64,000 bases of DNA, taken from positions 434,001 through 498,000 of the forward strand of contig NZ_LT629700.1 of assembly GCF_900103625.1 (NCBI RefSeq), in the 5' to 3' direction. The notes beneath the pieces are model-generated. The model ran no database searches. It saw nothing but the letters and a program-made list of their open reading frames with translations, and was not told the DNA's origin. A program made the translations under genes and the position numbers. This DNA is from Corynebacterium mycetoides. Its GTDB lineage: Bacteria > Actinomycetota > Actinomycetes > Mycobacteriales > Mycobacteriaceae. Position 1 is the stretch's first letter. Each line of letters starts with the position of its first letter. Positions 1 through 9,744 of this stretch are shown here, one piece after another.

Positions 1-745
1 CCGGCACCGCGGAATAGATGCGCTCGGGGTGAAAGGGCGCGAGAAGGGGCACCAGCATCTCGGACTGGCGGCGGCCCTTCTTGTCCAGGGGGCGCAGGTT
101 GTCGTCGCCGCTCCACTTCTCGCGGTCGTGCGCCCGGCCGTGGCGGACGTACAGGATCCGTGAGGTCGCCGGCAGCCGGAAGCGCTTCTGCGCCTTCTCC
201 AGCACCTGGCGGTCGAGGTCGTAGGTGAGCAGCTCCTTCGCCTCCTCGATGGGCAGCCAGCGGATCTCGTCGACTTCGCTGTTCGCGGCGAACTCGCCGC
301 CGGTGACCTCGCCCGTGAAGTAGTAGACCACCTTGGTGGTGTCCTTGACCGGGTAGATCGTCTTGCCCAGCAGCTTGCCCAGGCGGATGTCGTAGCCGGT
401 CTCCTCCTTGATCTCGCGCACAGCGGTGGCGACAAGGGACTCGCCCGGGTCGGCTTTGCCCTTGGCCAGCGACCAGTCGTCGTAGTGCGGGCGGTGGATG
501 CAGGCGACCTCGACCGCGTCGGCGTTCGCTTCCCCGTTCGCCTCCCTGCTCAGCGTCCCGCGCCACAGCACCGCCCCGGCCGCGAGCGTGGTTTTGGCAA
601 ACTCGCGCCCCGGGTGCAGGGGAATCTCCTGGTGCCTGCCGGTGAGGAAGAGTTCAGCGCGGTCGTCCTTGTCGGTCTCGTGCAACTCGCGGGCTGCCTT
701 ATCCGCCGTAGTGTGCTTGTCGTTGCGCGCCGGGTTTTTAGCCAT
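1..745 (-). CDS. mutT1: MutT1-like Nudix hydrolase / histidine phosphatase fusion (partial)
   Basis: The reverse strand is open from the ATG at 745 to the window edge (248 codons), so the C-terminus is missing. A Nudix box is visible at about residues 81-103: G-x5-E-x7-RE-x-x-EE-x-G, in the segment [20 protein letters not shown]. About 95 residues further on, [11 protein letters not shown] has the RHG core of a histidine phosphatase. This two-domain order is that of mycobacterial MutT1, which removes 8-oxo-GTP/8-oxo-dGTP and then dephosphorylates the product; function here is inferred from that family. The N-terminal ~35 residues are charged and low in complexity. It is divergent from gpsA. 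Confidence 0.88.
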   Translation of the reverse strand, partial: MAKNPARNDKHTTADKAARELHETDKDDRAELFLTGRHQEIPLHPGREFAKTTLAAGAVLWRGTLSREANGEANADAVEVACIHRPHYDDWSLAKGKADPGESLVATAVREIKEETGYDIRLGKLLGKTIYPVKDTTKVVYYFTGEVTGGEFAANSEVDEIRWLPIEEAKELLTYDLDRQVLEKAQKRFRLPATSRILYVRHGRAHDREKWSGDDNLRPLDKKGRRQSEMLVPLLAPFHPERIYSAVP

Positions 746-841
746 GGTGCCATTGTTGCGCACTCCCCACTCGAGCGCGAACTCAACCCGGCGCGCAACG
801 GCGGTGGGTACCCTTGGTGCAGTCGCCCGGCCGCGGACGGT

Positions 842-847
842 CTAGGG
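842..847 (+). promoter_or_regulatory. Putative -10 box (TAGGGT) upstream of gpsA
   Basis: TAGGGT resembles the actinobacterial -10 consensus TAnnnT and would place transcription start near 854, about 36 bases before the gpsA ATG. A GGGAGG ribosome-binding site follows just before the ATG. The assignment rests on sequence match only. Confidence 0.35.
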
Positions 848-889
848 TTGCCACGCAAGTGCACGTTTCGTACCGGATGGGAGGACGCG

Positions 890-1888
890 ATGGTCAACGT
901 CGCCGTGATGGGCGCGGGTTCCTGGGGCACCACGCTGGCGAAGGTGTTCGCGGACGCCGGCAACGCCGTGTCGCTGTGGGCGCGGCGCGCGGAGCTTGCC
1001 GACGCCATCAACGCCACGCACGAAAACGCCGACTACCTCCCCGGCGTCACCCTGCCCGAGGCCATCGTGTGCACCGCGGATCCGGAGTCCGCGCTGGCTA
1101 CCGCCGCGATCGTGGTCTTCGCCGTCCCCAGCCAGACGATGCGCGAAAACCTCACGGCCTGGCAGCCGTTTTTGCCTGCCGACGCCACGCTGGTGTCCAT
1201 CTCCAAGGGGATCGAGTCGGGCACGCACCTGCGCATGACCCAGATCATCGCCGAGATCACCGGGGCCAACGAGGAGCGTATCGCGGTGCTCACGGGCCCG
1301 AACCTGGCCAAGGAGGTCGCCGCCGAGCAGCCCGCCGCCACAGTGATTGCCTGCACGAACCTGAACCGGGCGAAGCTGGTGCAGGCCGCCATTGCCACCG
1401 GGTACATGCGCCCGTACACCAACACCGACGTCATCGGCGCCGAGTTCGGAGGCGCCTGCAAGAACGTCATCGCCCTGGCGTGCGGCATGGCGGCGGGACT
1501 GGAGCTGGGCAGCAACACCCAGGCCACCCTGATCACCCGCGGGCTGGCCGAGATCACCCGCCTGGGCATCGAGCTGGGGGCGGATCCGCGCACGTTCGCG
1601 GGGCTGGCCGGGATGGGCGACCTCGTGGCGACGTGCACCTCGCCGCTGTCGCGCAACCGCACGTTCGGCGCCGCGCTCAGCTCGGGGGCGAGCGTGGCCG
1701 AAGCGAAGGAGTCCACCAGGGGGCAGGTGGCTGAGGGTGTCAACTCGTCACAGTCGATCCACCAGCTCGCCGAGGAAGCCGGCGTGGACATGCCGATCAC
1801 GGCGGCGGTGCACGCCGTGTGCCACGAGGGTGCGGGGGTCAAAGACGTCATCGTGGCGCTCATGGGTCGCTCGAAGAAATCGGAGTAG
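890..1888 (+). CDS. gpsA: Glycerol-3-phosphate dehydrogenase [NAD(P)+]
   Basis: A 332-residue cytosolic enzyme that reduces dihydroxyacetone phosphate to sn-glycerol-3-phosphate for phospholipid synthesis. The N-terminal Rossmann loop reads [27 protein letters not shown] and [19 protein letters not shown] are the substrate/catalytic signatures with the conserved lysines. The ATG at 890 is chosen over longer in-frame starts because it has a GGGAGG ribosome-binding site and places the dinucleotide loop near residue 7, as usual for GpsA. ddl follows after 19 bases, a common pairing in corynebacteria and mycobacteria. Confidence 0.97.
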   Translation: MVNVAVMGAGSWGTTLAKVFADAGNAVSLWARRAELADAINATHENADYLPGVTLPEAIVCTADPESALATAAIVVFAVPSQTMRENLTAWQPFLPADATLVSISKGIESGTHLRMTQIIAEITGANEERIAVLTGPNLAKEVAAEQPAATVIACTNLNRAKLVQAAIATGYMRPYTNTDVIGAEFGGACKNVIALACGMAAGLELGSNTQATLITRGLAEITRLGIELGADPRTFAGLAGMGDLVATCTSPLSRNRTFGAALSSGASVAEAKESTRGQVAEGVNSSQSIHQLAEEAGVDMPITAAVHAVCHEGAGVKDVIVALMGRSKKSE

Positions 1889-1895
1889 CGCCCGG

Positions 1896-1901
1896 TAGGC
1901 T
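1896..1901 (+). promoter_or_regulatory. -10 box of a probably leaderless ddl transcript
   Basis: TAGGCT lies six bases before the GTG start of ddl, which predicts transcription starting at or next to the start codon. There is no convincing ribosome-binding site. The same arrangement recurs before several other genes in this window. Confidence 0.45.
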
Positions 1902-1907
1902 CTGGGT

Positions 1908-2963
1908 GTGATTCGCGTAGCAGTTATCTACGGTGGGCGATCCACCGAACACTCCATTTCCTGCATCTCCGCCGGCGCCATCATGGACCAGCTGCCGAGG
2001 GACACCTACGAGATTTTCCCCGTGGGCATCACGCGCGACGGGGCGTGGGTTGAGGGCTACCTCGACCCGGTCGCCGGGGCGACGCTGCCGGAGGTCGCGG
2101 GCGGGCGAGAGATCACGCTGTCGCTCAACCCGGCACGCCGCGGGGTGTTCGCGGACGCAGCCACGGGAGAGACGGTGGCCCAGGTGGACGTCGCGTTCCC
2201 CGTCCTGCACGGAAAGTTCGGCGAGGACGGCACGATCCAGGGCCTCTTCGAGCTCTCCGGCCTGCCGTACGTGGGCCCGGGGGTCTTGAGCTCCGCCTGC
2301 GGGATGGACAAGGAGTACACGAAAAAGCTCGTCGTCGCCGCCGGGATCCCCGTCACCGAAGATGTCATCCTGCGCGCGGGCGAGCGCATCACGGAGCGCG
2401 ACAAGCAGAGGCTCGGCCTGCCCGTATTCGTCAAGCCCGCCAACGGGGGGTCCTCCATCGGCGTGTCCAAGGTCAGCGACTGGTCCGAGCTCGACGCCGC
2501 TGTCGATCTCGCCCTCGAGTCGGACAGCAAGGTCATCGTCGAGGCGGAACTCATCGGCGACGAGGTCGAGGTCGGTGTCATCGAATACCCCGACGGGCGC
2601 GTCGAGGCCTCCGTGCCCGCCACCCTCAACGGCACCGAGGACGCCGACGAGGGCTTCTACGGCTTCGACGCCAAGTACCTCGACGAGGGGGTGACCGCGA
2701 CCATCCCCGCGCCCTACGACGCGGAGACCACGGAGACGATCCGCCGCCTGGCCGTGACGGCCTTCAACGCGCTGGGCTGCCGCGGGCTATCCCGGGTGGA
2801 TTTCTTTCTCACCGACCGCGGCCCCGTGCTCAACGAGGTCAACACCATTCCCGGGTTCACCTCAATCTCGATGTACCCGCAGATGTTCAAAGCGTCTGGG
2901 GTGGAATTCCCGCAGCTCGTGCACACGCTGATCACGAGCGCGCTGGCACGGTCTCCTCGATAG
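1908..2963 (+). CDS. ddl: D-alanine--D-alanine ligase
   Basis: A 351-residue ATP-grasp ligase making D-Ala-D-Ala for peptidoglycan precursors in the cytoplasm. It starts with VAVIYGGRSTEHSIS, the typical Ddl N-terminus. The ATP-grasp region contains VFVKPANGGSSIGVSKV, and the metal-binding end reads EVNTIPGFTSISMYPQM. The GTG at 1908 is supported by the position of the N-terminal motif and by the -10 box directly upstream. Its 3' end overlaps the convergent DUF3515 gene by 32 bp. Confidence 0.97.
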   Translation: MIRVAVIYGGRSTEHSISCISAGAIMDQLPRDTYEIFPVGITRDGAWVEGYLDPVAGATLPEVAGGREITLSLNPARRGVFADAATGETVAQVDVAFPVLHGKFGEDGTIQGLFELSGLPYVGPGVLSSACGMDKEYTKKLVVAAGIPVTEDVILRAGERITERDKQRLGLPVFVKPANGGSSIGVSKVSDWSELDAAVDLALESDSKVIVEAELIGDEVEVGVIEYPDGRVEASVPATLNGTEDADEGFYGFDAKYLDEGVTATIPAPYDAETTETIRRLAVTAFNALGCRGLSRVDFFLTDRGPVLNEVNTIPGFTSISMYPQMFKASGVEFPQLVHTLITSALARSPR

Positions 2964-3858
2964 TCTCCTCGATAACCTCCGACAGCGCGGTCACGGCCTC
3001 GTTGCCGCCCGCCTGGGGCAGGTACGCCGCGACGATCGCGTCGCGCCCCAGGGCGAACCAGGTGGAGTTCCCGGCCCCGCCGCTGTGGGCGGTGTCCTCG
3101 AACCACGTGACGCCGTTGATCTGGTACAGCTGCAGGCCGGGCTCGTAGTTGTCCGGGTGCGCCACGTTGCAGCGCACGACAATCGGCTCCTTCCCGTCGG
3201 CCCGCCAGGCGGCGGTCAGGGGCTCCGGGACGTCGATACGCTCGTACCCGTCCGCGATGTTGTCGGGCAAGGCCGATAACAGGTCAGGGCACGAAGCGGA
3301 GTCGGCCGCCGGGCCGTCCGGCAGCTGCGACAAGGGAGCGGGCGCCGGGGGGATGTCCACGCGGGGCAGCGCGCCGGCGCCCACGACGGAGATCGGGGGC
3401 GCGGCCGACCCGTCCGCGGTGACGGCGACGGCAGGCGAGCGGTCCACCGTATACCAGGTGGTCAACGTCGACCCGGGCACCGGGTCGTCGATGCGCATCC
3501 ACCGTGCCCCGCCCGCCTCAGTTGTGGGGGTGTACTCCGTGTACTGCAGGGGCATGTCGACACCGCAGCGCAGGGTGACGCGCTGCGTCGACGACGACTG
3601 CCACGCCGCGGCCCCGGCCGGGGCGGGCTCGGCCAGCTCGGCGCGCCGGTGGCCACCGACGACGTCGGGGAGGGCGTCGACAAGCGAGGAGCACTCGGGG
3701 GAATCCGCCTCGGGCGAGGGAAGCTCGGGCATGGACACGGGCTGGAGCGCGACACGGTTGAAGTAGACTTTGGCACCAGCGAGGACTCCCACCACGAGCA
3801 CGGCCGCGAGGACGAGGCTTATGGCCACGAACGTTCGAGAGTGCGGGTCCATCTTCAT
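2932..3858 (-). CDS. DUF3515-family membrane-anchored protein with a duplicated domain
   Basis: A 308-residue protein: a short cytoplasmic start, one hydrophobic segment (residues ~8-32, rich in V, L and A), then an extracytoplasmic region. This contains two copies of the same module: [17 protein letters not shown] ... [10 protein letters not shown] and [18 protein letters not shown] ... [10 protein letters not shown], each with a paired cysteine pattern. DUF3515 proteins known to me are mostly single-module and next to ddl/thiL; their function is unknown. The start codon 3858 directly precedes the hydrophobic segment. It is divergent from thiL and convergent with ddl. Assignment to DUF3515 is by memory of this neighbourhood and the cysteine/LP pattern. 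Confidence 0.8.
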   Translation of the reverse strand: MKMDPHSRTFVAISLVLAAVLVVGVLAGAKVYFNRVALQPVSMPELPSPEADSPECSSLVDALPDVVGGHRRAELAEPAPAGAAAWQSSSTQRVTLRCGVDMPLQYTEYTPTTEAGGARWMRIDDPVPGSTLTTWYTVDRSPAVAVTADGSAAPPISVVGAGALPRVDIPPAPAPLSQLPDGPAADSASCPDLLSALPDNIADGYERIDVPEPLTAAWRADGKEPIVVRCNVAHPDNYEPGLQLYQINGVTWFEDTAHSGGAGNSTWFALGRDAIVAAYLPQAGGNEAVTALSEVIEETIEETVPARS

Positions 3859-3913
3859 ACTGAGACAGTCTATCGAAAGGCCCACGTCAGCTGTGATACG
3901 CACTGGCTTCCCC

Positions 3914-4858
3914 ATGGAAGGTCCCACGCTGGGCGAGGTGGGCGAGCTCGAGGTGATCCGCGCGATCTTAAACGCCGCGCCGTCGACCTTCAACGGCGAC
4001 GACGCCGCCGTGCTCACGCCCGCGGTGCCCAACTCCCGCGTCGTGGTCACAACCGACATGCTGGTGGAAGGCCGACACTTCACACCAGAGCTGACCACCC
4101 CGTTCGCGGTAGGCCGCAAGGCCGTGGTGCAGAACTTCGCGGACATCGAGGCGATGGGGGCGCGCCCGATCGCAGCCGTCCTCGCGTTCTCCGCCGCGCC
4201 CAGCTTGCCGCTGGCGGTGGTCAGCGAGCTAGCCGCCGGAATCCACTCCATGGTGCAGGAGTACTCCTCGGAGCTCGTCGGAGGGGACGTGACCAGCGGC
4301 GGGCGCCTTGTGATCTCACTGTCCGCAGTCGGCTCCCTCGGCGGGAGCCTGCCGGCCCTGGAGCTTGGCCGCGCCCGCGCCGGGCAGAAGGTGGTCGCGC
4401 ACGGCCGCATCGGCTACTCCGCCGCCGGCCTCGCCCTGCTCACCTCGGGAAAGGAAGTTCCCGCCGAGCTCGCCGAGCTTGTCGACGCCTACCAGACGCC
4501 CGCGCTCACCCCGGGCCGCGGCATGATCGCGCGGGCCGCCGGGGCGACCGCGATGACGGACAACTCCGACGGGCTCGTGCACGACGTGGGCACCATCGCC
4601 GGACGCTCGGGTGTCATGGTGGATCTGGACGGGGCCGCGATCGCCCCCGACGAGCTGCTCACGCGGGCGGGCGAGCTCCTCGGCGTCGACCCCTGGTCCT
4701 GGGTGCTCGCCGGCGGCGAGGACCACACGCTGCTGGGCACCATCGAGGGGGCGGCCCCGGTGGGGTTCCGGACGATCGGCACGGTGCGCAAGGGCGCGGG
4801 CGTGCTTATCGACGGCTCCGCGCCGCCGTACACCGACGGGTGGGAGAGCTTCTCATGA
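3914..4858 (+). CDS. thiL: Thiamine-monophosphate kinase
   Basis: A 314-residue kinase that phosphorylates thiamine monophosphate to thiamine pyrophosphate. Visible signatures are [10 protein letters not shown] near the N-terminus, NGDDAAVL (ATP/Mg binding), [12 protein letters not shown] and the [14 protein letters not shown] segment. Start choice is uncertain: ATG 3914 fits family length, but GTG 3893 is also in frame and neither has a strong ribosome-binding site. The stop overlaps the ung start (ATGA), indicating translational coupling. Confidence 0.95.
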   Translation: MEGPTLGEVGELEVIRAILNAAPSTFNGDDAAVLTPAVPNSRVVVTTDMLVEGRHFTPELTTPFAVGRKAVVQNFADIEAMGARPIAAVLAFSAAPSLPLAVVSELAAGIHSMVQEYSSELVGGDVTSGGRLVISLSAVGSLGGSLPALELGRARAGQKVVAHGRIGYSAAGLALLTSGKEVPAELAELVDAYQTPALTPGRGMIARAAGATAMTDNSDGLVHDVGTIAGRSGVMVDLDGAAIAPDELLTRAGELLGVDPWSWVLAGGEDHTLLGTIEGAAPVGFRTIGTVRKGAGVLIDGSAPPYTDGWESFS

Positions 4859-5499
4859 GCCTGCCCGTGCACGAGTCCTGGCAAGCCCCGCTCGCCCCGG
4901 TCGAAGGGCAGATCCACGCGATGGGCGACTTCCTCCGCGCCGAGCGCGACTACTTGCCGCGCGGCAACGACATCCTGCGCGCCTTCGCCGACCCCTTCGA
5001 CGACGTCAAGGTCCTCATCCTGGGCCAGGACCCGTACCCCACCCCCGGGCACCCGATGGGTCTGAGCTTTTCCACCCAGCCCGGCGTCGCGCCGCCGCGC
5101 TCCCTGGTCAACATCTACCGCGAGCTGAACGACGACCTCGGCGTGCCCCCGCGCGGCGACGGCGATCTGAGCAGCTGGGCGGGCCAGGGCATCCTCCTGC
5201 TCAACAGGGTGCTCACCGTGCGCCCCGGAAAACCCGCGTCGCACCGCGGCAAGGGGTGGGAGGCCGTGACGGAGGCGGCGATCCGCGCACTCGCCGCGCG
5301 CGACGCGCCCCTGGTGGCCATCCTGTGGGGGCGCGACGCCCAGTCGGCCGCGCGTTTTCTGGGTGACACCCCGCGCATCGAGTCGGCGCACCCCTCGCCG
5401 CTGTCGGCCAGCCGGGGGTTTTTCGGGTCCCGCCCGTTCTCCCGGGCGAACCAGGCGTTGGTGGAGCAGGGCGCCCGGCCCGTGGACTGGACGCTGTAG
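4855..5499 (+). CDS. ung: Uracil-DNA glycosylase, family 1
   Basis: A 214-residue base-excision repair enzyme that removes uracil from DNA. The water-activating motif is [16 protein letters not shown], and the C-terminal loop is [20 protein letters not shown] with the conserved HPSP histidine. The ATG at 4855 overlaps the thiL stop by 4 bp. The last codons contain a TAGACT box that probably serves the next gene. Confidence 0.97.
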   Translation: MSLPVHESWQAPLAPVEGQIHAMGDFLRAERDYLPRGNDILRAFADPFDDVKVLILGQDPYPTPGHPMGLSFSTQPGVAPPRSLVNIYRELNDDLGVPPRGDGDLSSWAGQGILLLNRVLTVRPGKPASHRGKGWEAVTEAAIRALAARDAPLVAILWGRDAQSAARFLGDTPRIESAHPSPLSASRGFFGSRPFSRANQALVEQGARPVDWTL

Positions 5500-5502
5500 A
5501 CT
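5497..5502 (+). promoter_or_regulatory. -10 box embedded in the ung stop codon
   Basis: TAGACT spans the ung stop codon and lies eight bases before the ATG at 5511. This suggests a leaderless or near-leaderless transcript for the DAK2-domain gene in addition to read-through from thiL-ung. Confidence 0.4.
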
Positions 5503-5510
5503 GCGTACCC

Positions 5511-7031
5511 ATGACAAACCCACCCCTGTTCGACGGCAGCCGGCTGCTGTCCTGGGCGCGGCGCTGCGCCACCGAACTCGAGCGCCGGCGGGTGGAGATC
5601 AACAACCTCAACGTCTTCCCGGTCCCGGACGCCGACACCGGGTCCAACATGTCGCACACCATGGCAGCGGCCGTGGCGGAGGCGGACGCGCTGAGCCCGG
5701 GGGCGTCGGCACGCGACGTGGCCTCGGCGCTGGCCGTGGGCAGCATGCGCGGCGCGCGCGGCAACTCCGGGGTCGTGCTGTCCCAGGTGATGCGGGGCGT
5801 GGCGCAATCCGTCAGCGACGAGCGGCTCACCGGCGCCGTCGTGGCTCAGGCGCTCGCGGCCGGGGTGGAGTTCGTCGACCGCGCCATCGCGGACCCCGTC
5901 GAGGGAACGGTGATCACGGTGCTGCGCGCGGCGGCGGCCGCGGCGCGTGAGGCCGAAGCCGGAGGAGACCTCAGCTCCGTTGCCACCGCCGCCAGGGACG
6001 CCGCGCGCGAGGCGCTGGCCCGCACCCCTTCCCAGCTCCCGGCGCTGCGCGACGCGGGCGTGGTCGACGCCGGCGGCACGGGCCTGGTGATCCTGCTCGA
6101 CCAGCTCGTCAACGAGGTGACGGGCAACGATGCGGAGCCCGGCGCGCTCGCCGAGCACCCGGCGCACCCCGGCGACCATGTCTCGCACACCGCGCACCTC
6201 GAGGTGATGTTCCTCTTCGACGGCCCCCTGGAAGACCTGGAGGCGGCGCTGACCGAGATGGGGGGCACGAGCCTGGTCGTGGCGCGCGGGGAGGGCACCG
6301 CGGGGAAGGTCCACGTGCATTCCACCGACGCCGGGGCGCTCATTGAGAAGGCGTTTAGCATGGGCCGGGTCACCGACCTGCGGCTGGAAGTCCTGCCCCC
6401 GGTGCCGGTGACGGACCTGCCGGAGCGGGTCATCGTCGCGGTGACCCCGCCCGGATCCCTGGGGGACTTGTACACCGCCGCCGGCGCGGTGACCGTCGCC
6501 CCGGGGGACGATGCCGTCTCCGACGTGCTCGCCGCCATCCGCACCTCCGCAGCCAGGGAGGTCATTCTTCTGCCCAACGGGCTGATGGGAAACGCGGCGC
6601 TGGTGGCCGTCGAAAAGGCGGCCCGCACCTTCGAACAGGTGCTCACTGTCCTGCCAACGGTCCGCCTCGTCTCCGGCATCGCCGCGCTCGCCGTGTACGA
6701 CGAGACCCAGCCACTGGCCACGGTCGCCTTCACCATGTCGGAGGCGGCCGGGGAGATGCGCACGGCCGTCATCCACCGCCCGGGCCCGCGGGACGGGGTG
6801 GTTGTCACCGCCTACGGGGAATCGGCACGGTTCGACGGCACCGCGGGCGACGCCGTCACCGCGGCCTGCGCGCGGCTGCTGCAGCACGGAGGCGAGCTCG
6901 TCTCCGTCCTCTTTGATCCGCTGCAGCTGCACGAGCCGGATGCGGCGGAGCTCACCGCGCAGCTGGGCGCGGAGGTCAGGGTGTACCCGGCGGACGGGCT
7001 CGGCGCTGTGGCGGAGATCGGGGTGGAGTAA
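5511..7031 (+). CDS. DAK2-domain protein, YloV/FakA family
   Basis: A 506-residue protein. The N-terminal DAK2 (dihydroxyacetone-kinase-like) domain has the metal/phosphate-binding string NNLNVFPVPDADTGSNM and the helical SMRGARGNSGVVLSQ. The C-terminal half (VIVAVTPPGSLGDLY..., REVILLPNGLMGNAAL) is the YloV-type domain. In Firmicutes the homologue FakA phosphorylates fatty acids bound to FakB. Whether that activity holds in corynebacteria, which rely on FAS-I, is not established. It sits 3 bases before recG, as is usual in actinobacteria. Confidence 0.88.
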   Translation: MTNPPLFDGSRLLSWARRCATELERRRVEINNLNVFPVPDADTGSNMSHTMAAAVAEADALSPGASARDVASALAVGSMRGARGNSGVVLSQVMRGVAQSVSDERLTGAVVAQALAAGVEFVDRAIADPVEGTVITVLRAAAAAAREAEAGGDLSSVATAARDAAREALARTPSQLPALRDAGVVDAGGTGLVILLDQLVNEVTGNDAEPGALAEHPAHPGDHVSHTAHLEVMFLFDGPLEDLEAALTEMGGTSLVVARGEGTAGKVHVHSTDAGALIEKAFSMGRVTDLRLEVLPPVPVTDLPERVIVAVTPPGSLGDLYTAAGAVTVAPGDDAVSDVLAAIRTSAAREVILLPNGLMGNAALVAVEKAARTFEQVLTVLPTVRLVSGIAALAVYDETQPLATVAFTMSEAAGEMRTAVIHRPGPRDGVVVTAYGESARFDGTAGDAVTAACARLLQHGGELVSVLFDPLQLHEPDAAELTAQLGAEVRVYPADGLGAVAEIGVE

Positions 7032-7034
7032 ACC

Positions 7035-9155
7035 GTGCTCGGCAACGTGGACGGCAGCGCGTTCGGGGACTCCCGGCCGCTCAACCTGGTCATTCCCACC
7101 AAGCAGGCGCGCGCGTTGCACAAGCACCTAGGCATAGAGACCTGCGGGGACCTGCTGCGGCACTACCCGCGCAAGTACCTGCACTACGGCTCCGGCAGCG
7201 ACCTTTCGGGCACGCGCGACGGGGACACCATCAGCATTGTCGGCGACATCACGGCGGCTTCCACAATGCCGCGCGGCAAGAGGCCGATATACAAGATCTC
7301 CGTCGACGACGGCCGCTACGAATTCGGCGTCACCTTCTTCGGCTCCCAGTACGCGATGCGGGTGCTCACCGTGGGCAAGCGCGCCATGTTCACCGGGAAA
7401 CTCTCGTATTACCGCGGGACACCCCAGCTGCAGCACCCCGACTTCGTGCTTCTCGACGGCCCCACCGAGGCCACGGGGGCCTTAAAGCAGCTCGCCCACT
7501 TCGGCAACCTGGAGGACATCCTGGCGGGCCGCGAGTGGCTGCCGATGTACCGCGCGACGTCGAGGGTGAGCACCTGGACCATCATGGGCGCGGTGCACGC
7601 CGTGCTGGCGACGCTGCCGGAGGTTAAAGAGCCGCTGGGGTTCACCCCGATCGGCTTCGCCTCGCTGAACCGGGCGATCCGCGAGATCCACGAGCCGGGC
7701 CCCGCCGGGCCGGAAGCCGCCCGCGCCAGGCTCAAGTACGACGAGGCCTTCGCCGTCGCCCTCGTCATGGCGGTGCGCCGCGCGGACCGGCTCGCGCAGG
7801 ACACCGCGGCGCTGCCCCACGTCACGGGCGGGTACATGGATGAGCTCCTCACCCGCCTCCCGTACGGGCTGACCGACGGCCAGACGTTCGTCCTCGGTGA
7901 GATCACCTCCGACATGGGCCGCCCCCGCCCGATGAGCAGGCTGCTGCAGGGCGAGGTGGGCTCGGGCAAGACCGTCGTCTCCCTGCTGGCCATGCTGCAG
8001 GCCATCGACAACGGCGCCCAGTGCGCGCTGCTCGCGCCGACGGAGGTGCTCGCGATGCAGCACGCCCGCTCACTGCAGGAGACCGTGATGCGCGCGGGAC
8101 TGCCGGTGCGTGTGGTCGCTCTGTCCGGGTCCATGAGCGCGGCGCGCAAGCAGGACGCCCTGCTCAAAATCGTCTCGGGGGAGGCGGACATTGTGGTGGG
8201 CACCCACGCGCTCATCCAGGAGTCCGTGGAGTTTTTCCGGCTCGGCCTCGTCGTGGTGGATGAGCAGCACCGGTTCGGGGTGGAGCAGCGCGACGCCCTG
8301 CGCGCCAAGGCGGGGGAGAACCCGCCGCACCTTTTGGTGATGACGGCGACCCCAATCCCGCGGACGATGGCGATCACCGTGTTCGGCGACCTGGAGATCT
8401 CCACGCTGCGGGAGCTGCCGGGCGGGCGCAAGCCGATCCAGTCCGCGGTGGTGCCCGATTTCAAACCGGCGTGGGTCGCGCGCGCCTGGGAGAAGATCCG
8501 CGAGGAGGTCGCCGCCGGCCACCAGGCCTACATTGTCTGCCCGCGTATCGACGACCGCGGCGGCGTGATCGAGACAGCCGAGCGCCTCGCCGCAACCGAG
8601 TTCGCCGGGCTGGAGGTCGGCGTGCTCCACGGCCGGATGAAGGGGGAGGAAAAAGACGCCGTCATGGGGGATTTCGCCGCCGGGGCCATCGACGTGCTCG
8701 TGTCCACCACGGTGATCGAGGTCGGCGTCGACGTGCCCAACGCCACCGTGATGTTGGTGCTGGAGGCGGAGCACTTCGGGGTGAGCCAGCTCCACCAGCT
8801 GCGCGGGCGCGTCGGCCGCGGCGGCAACTCCTCGCTGTGCCTGTTCCACACCGCGGCGGAGGAGGGCACCCCGGCGTTTGACCGGATAAGCCAGGTGGCC
8901 GCGACCTCTGACGGTTTCGCGCTGGCGGAGCTGGACCTGCGCAACCGGCAGGAGGGCGACATCCTCGGCGCGAACCAGTCCGGCAGCCGCCGCACCCTAC
9001 GGTTGATCAACCTCGTGGAGGACTACGACATTGTGCGCCGCGCCTACGACGATGCCGAGGCGTACGTCCTTGACCATCCCGAGCTGGCGCGGCGCGCCGC
9101 CTCCTCGCTCATGACCGCGGTGCCGGAGGAGTGGGAGTACCTGGACAAGAGTTAG
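7035..9155 (+). CDS. recG: ATP-dependent DNA helicase RecG
   Basis: A 706-residue superfamily 2 helicase that reverses stalled forks and branch-migrates Holliday junctions. An N-terminal wedge/OB region is followed by Walker A GEVGSGKTVVSLL (about residue 310), DEQH-box VVVDEQHRFGVEQR, TATPIPRTMAI, and motif VI QLRGRVGRG. Length matches the family. The GTG at 7035 follows the DAK2 gene by three bases. Confidence 0.96.
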   Translation: MLGNVDGSAFGDSRPLNLVIPTKQARALHKHLGIETCGDLLRHYPRKYLHYGSGSDLSGTRDGDTISIVGDITAASTMPRGKRPIYKISVDDGRYEFGVTFFGSQYAMRVLTVGKRAMFTGKLSYYRGTPQLQHPDFVLLDGPTEATGALKQLAHFGNLEDILAGREWLPMYRATSRVSTWTIMGAVHAVLATLPEVKEPLGFTPIGFASLNRAIREIHEPGPAGPEAARARLKYDEAFAVALVMAVRRADRLAQDTAALPHVTGGYMDELLTRLPYGLTDGQTFVLGEITSDMGRPRPMSRLLQGEVGSGKTVVSLLAMLQAIDNGAQCALLAPTEVLAMQHARSLQETVMRAGLPVRVVALSGSMSAARKQDALLKIVSGEADIVVGTHALIQESVEFFRLGLVVVDEQHRFGVEQRDALRAKAGENPPHLLVMTATPIPRTMAITVFGDLEISTLRELPGGRKPIQSAVVPDFKPAWVARAWEKIREEVAAGHQAYIVCPRIDDRGGVIETAERLAATEFAGLEVGVLHGRMKGEEKDAVMGDFAAGAIDVLVSTTVIEVGVDVPNATVMLVLEAEHFGVSQLHQLRGRVGRGGNSSLCLFHTAAEEGTPAFDRISQVAATSDGFALAELDLRNRQEGDILGANQSGSRRTLRLINLVEDYDIVRRAYDDAEAYVLDHPELARRAASSLMTAVPEEWEYLDKS

Positions 9156-9158
9156 AGT
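9153..9158 (+). promoter_or_regulatory. -10 box at the recG/rsmD junction
   Basis: TAGAGT overlaps the recG stop codon and lies seven bases before the rsmD ATG at 9166. This is the leaderless-promoter spacing seen repeatedly in the window. Confidence 0.35.
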
Positions 9159-9165
9159 GTCTCCT

Positions 9166-9741
9166 ATGAACCGCATCATTTCCGGCGAAGCGCGCGGCCG
9201 CAAGATCAAGGTGCCGCCCGAGGGCACGCGGCCGACGTCAGACCGGGCGCGGGAGGGGTTGTTCTCCTCGCTGCAGGTCCGTTTCGGGTTTGTGGACCAG
9301 GTCGTGCTCGACCTGTTCGCAGGGTCGGGCGCGCTCGGCCTGGAGGCGGCGTCGCGCGGTGCGGAGGAGGTCGTGCTCGTGGAAAATGACGCCCGCGCCG
9401 TCCAGGTGATCGAATTTAACGCCGGCGTCGTCGGCCACCCCCGCGTCCGCGTCGAGCCCGTGAAGGTATCCACCTACCTCTCCCGGGCGCCGAAGAAGCA
9501 CTTCTCCATGGTGCTGGCGGACCCGCCCTACGAGCTCGCCGACGAGTCGGTCGCCGACATGCTGCGCGCCCTCGAGCCCGCGCTTGTCGACGGCGCCGTG
9601 GTCGTTGTCGAGCGCCACCGCGAAAGCCCGGAGACCCTCTGGCCCGAATCGTTCACCCCGACCGCCCAGAAGCTGAAGAAGCGCCTGTACGGCATCGCCC
9701 GCATGGACATGGCCGTCTTCAGCGACCCCGAAAGGACCTAA
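9166..9741 (+). CDS. rsmD: 16S rRNA (guanine966-N2)-methyltransferase RsmD
   Basis: A 191-residue SAM-dependent methyltransferase. It opens with RIISGEARGRKIKVPP, has the SAM loop LDLFAGSGALGLEAASRGA and the catalytic ADPPYE motif, all characteristic of RsmD. The ATG at 9166 is preferred over the in-frame GTG at 9157, which overlaps the promoter-like TAGAGT. It lies 3 bases before coaD, the usual rsmD-coaD pair. Confidence 0.95.
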   Translation: MNRIISGEARGRKIKVPPEGTRPTSDRAREGLFSSLQVRFGFVDQVVLDLFAGSGALGLEAASRGAEEVVLVENDARAVQVIEFNAGVVGHPRVRVEPVKVSTYLSRAPKKHFSMVLADPPYELADESVADMLRALEPALVDGAVVVVERHRESPETLWPESFTPTAQKLKKRLYGIARMDMAVFSDPERT

Positions 9742-9744
9742 CCC

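Noticed and set aside
9157..9165. GTG start for rsmD
   Set aside because: It overlaps the -10-like TAGAGT; ATG 9166 matches the family start.
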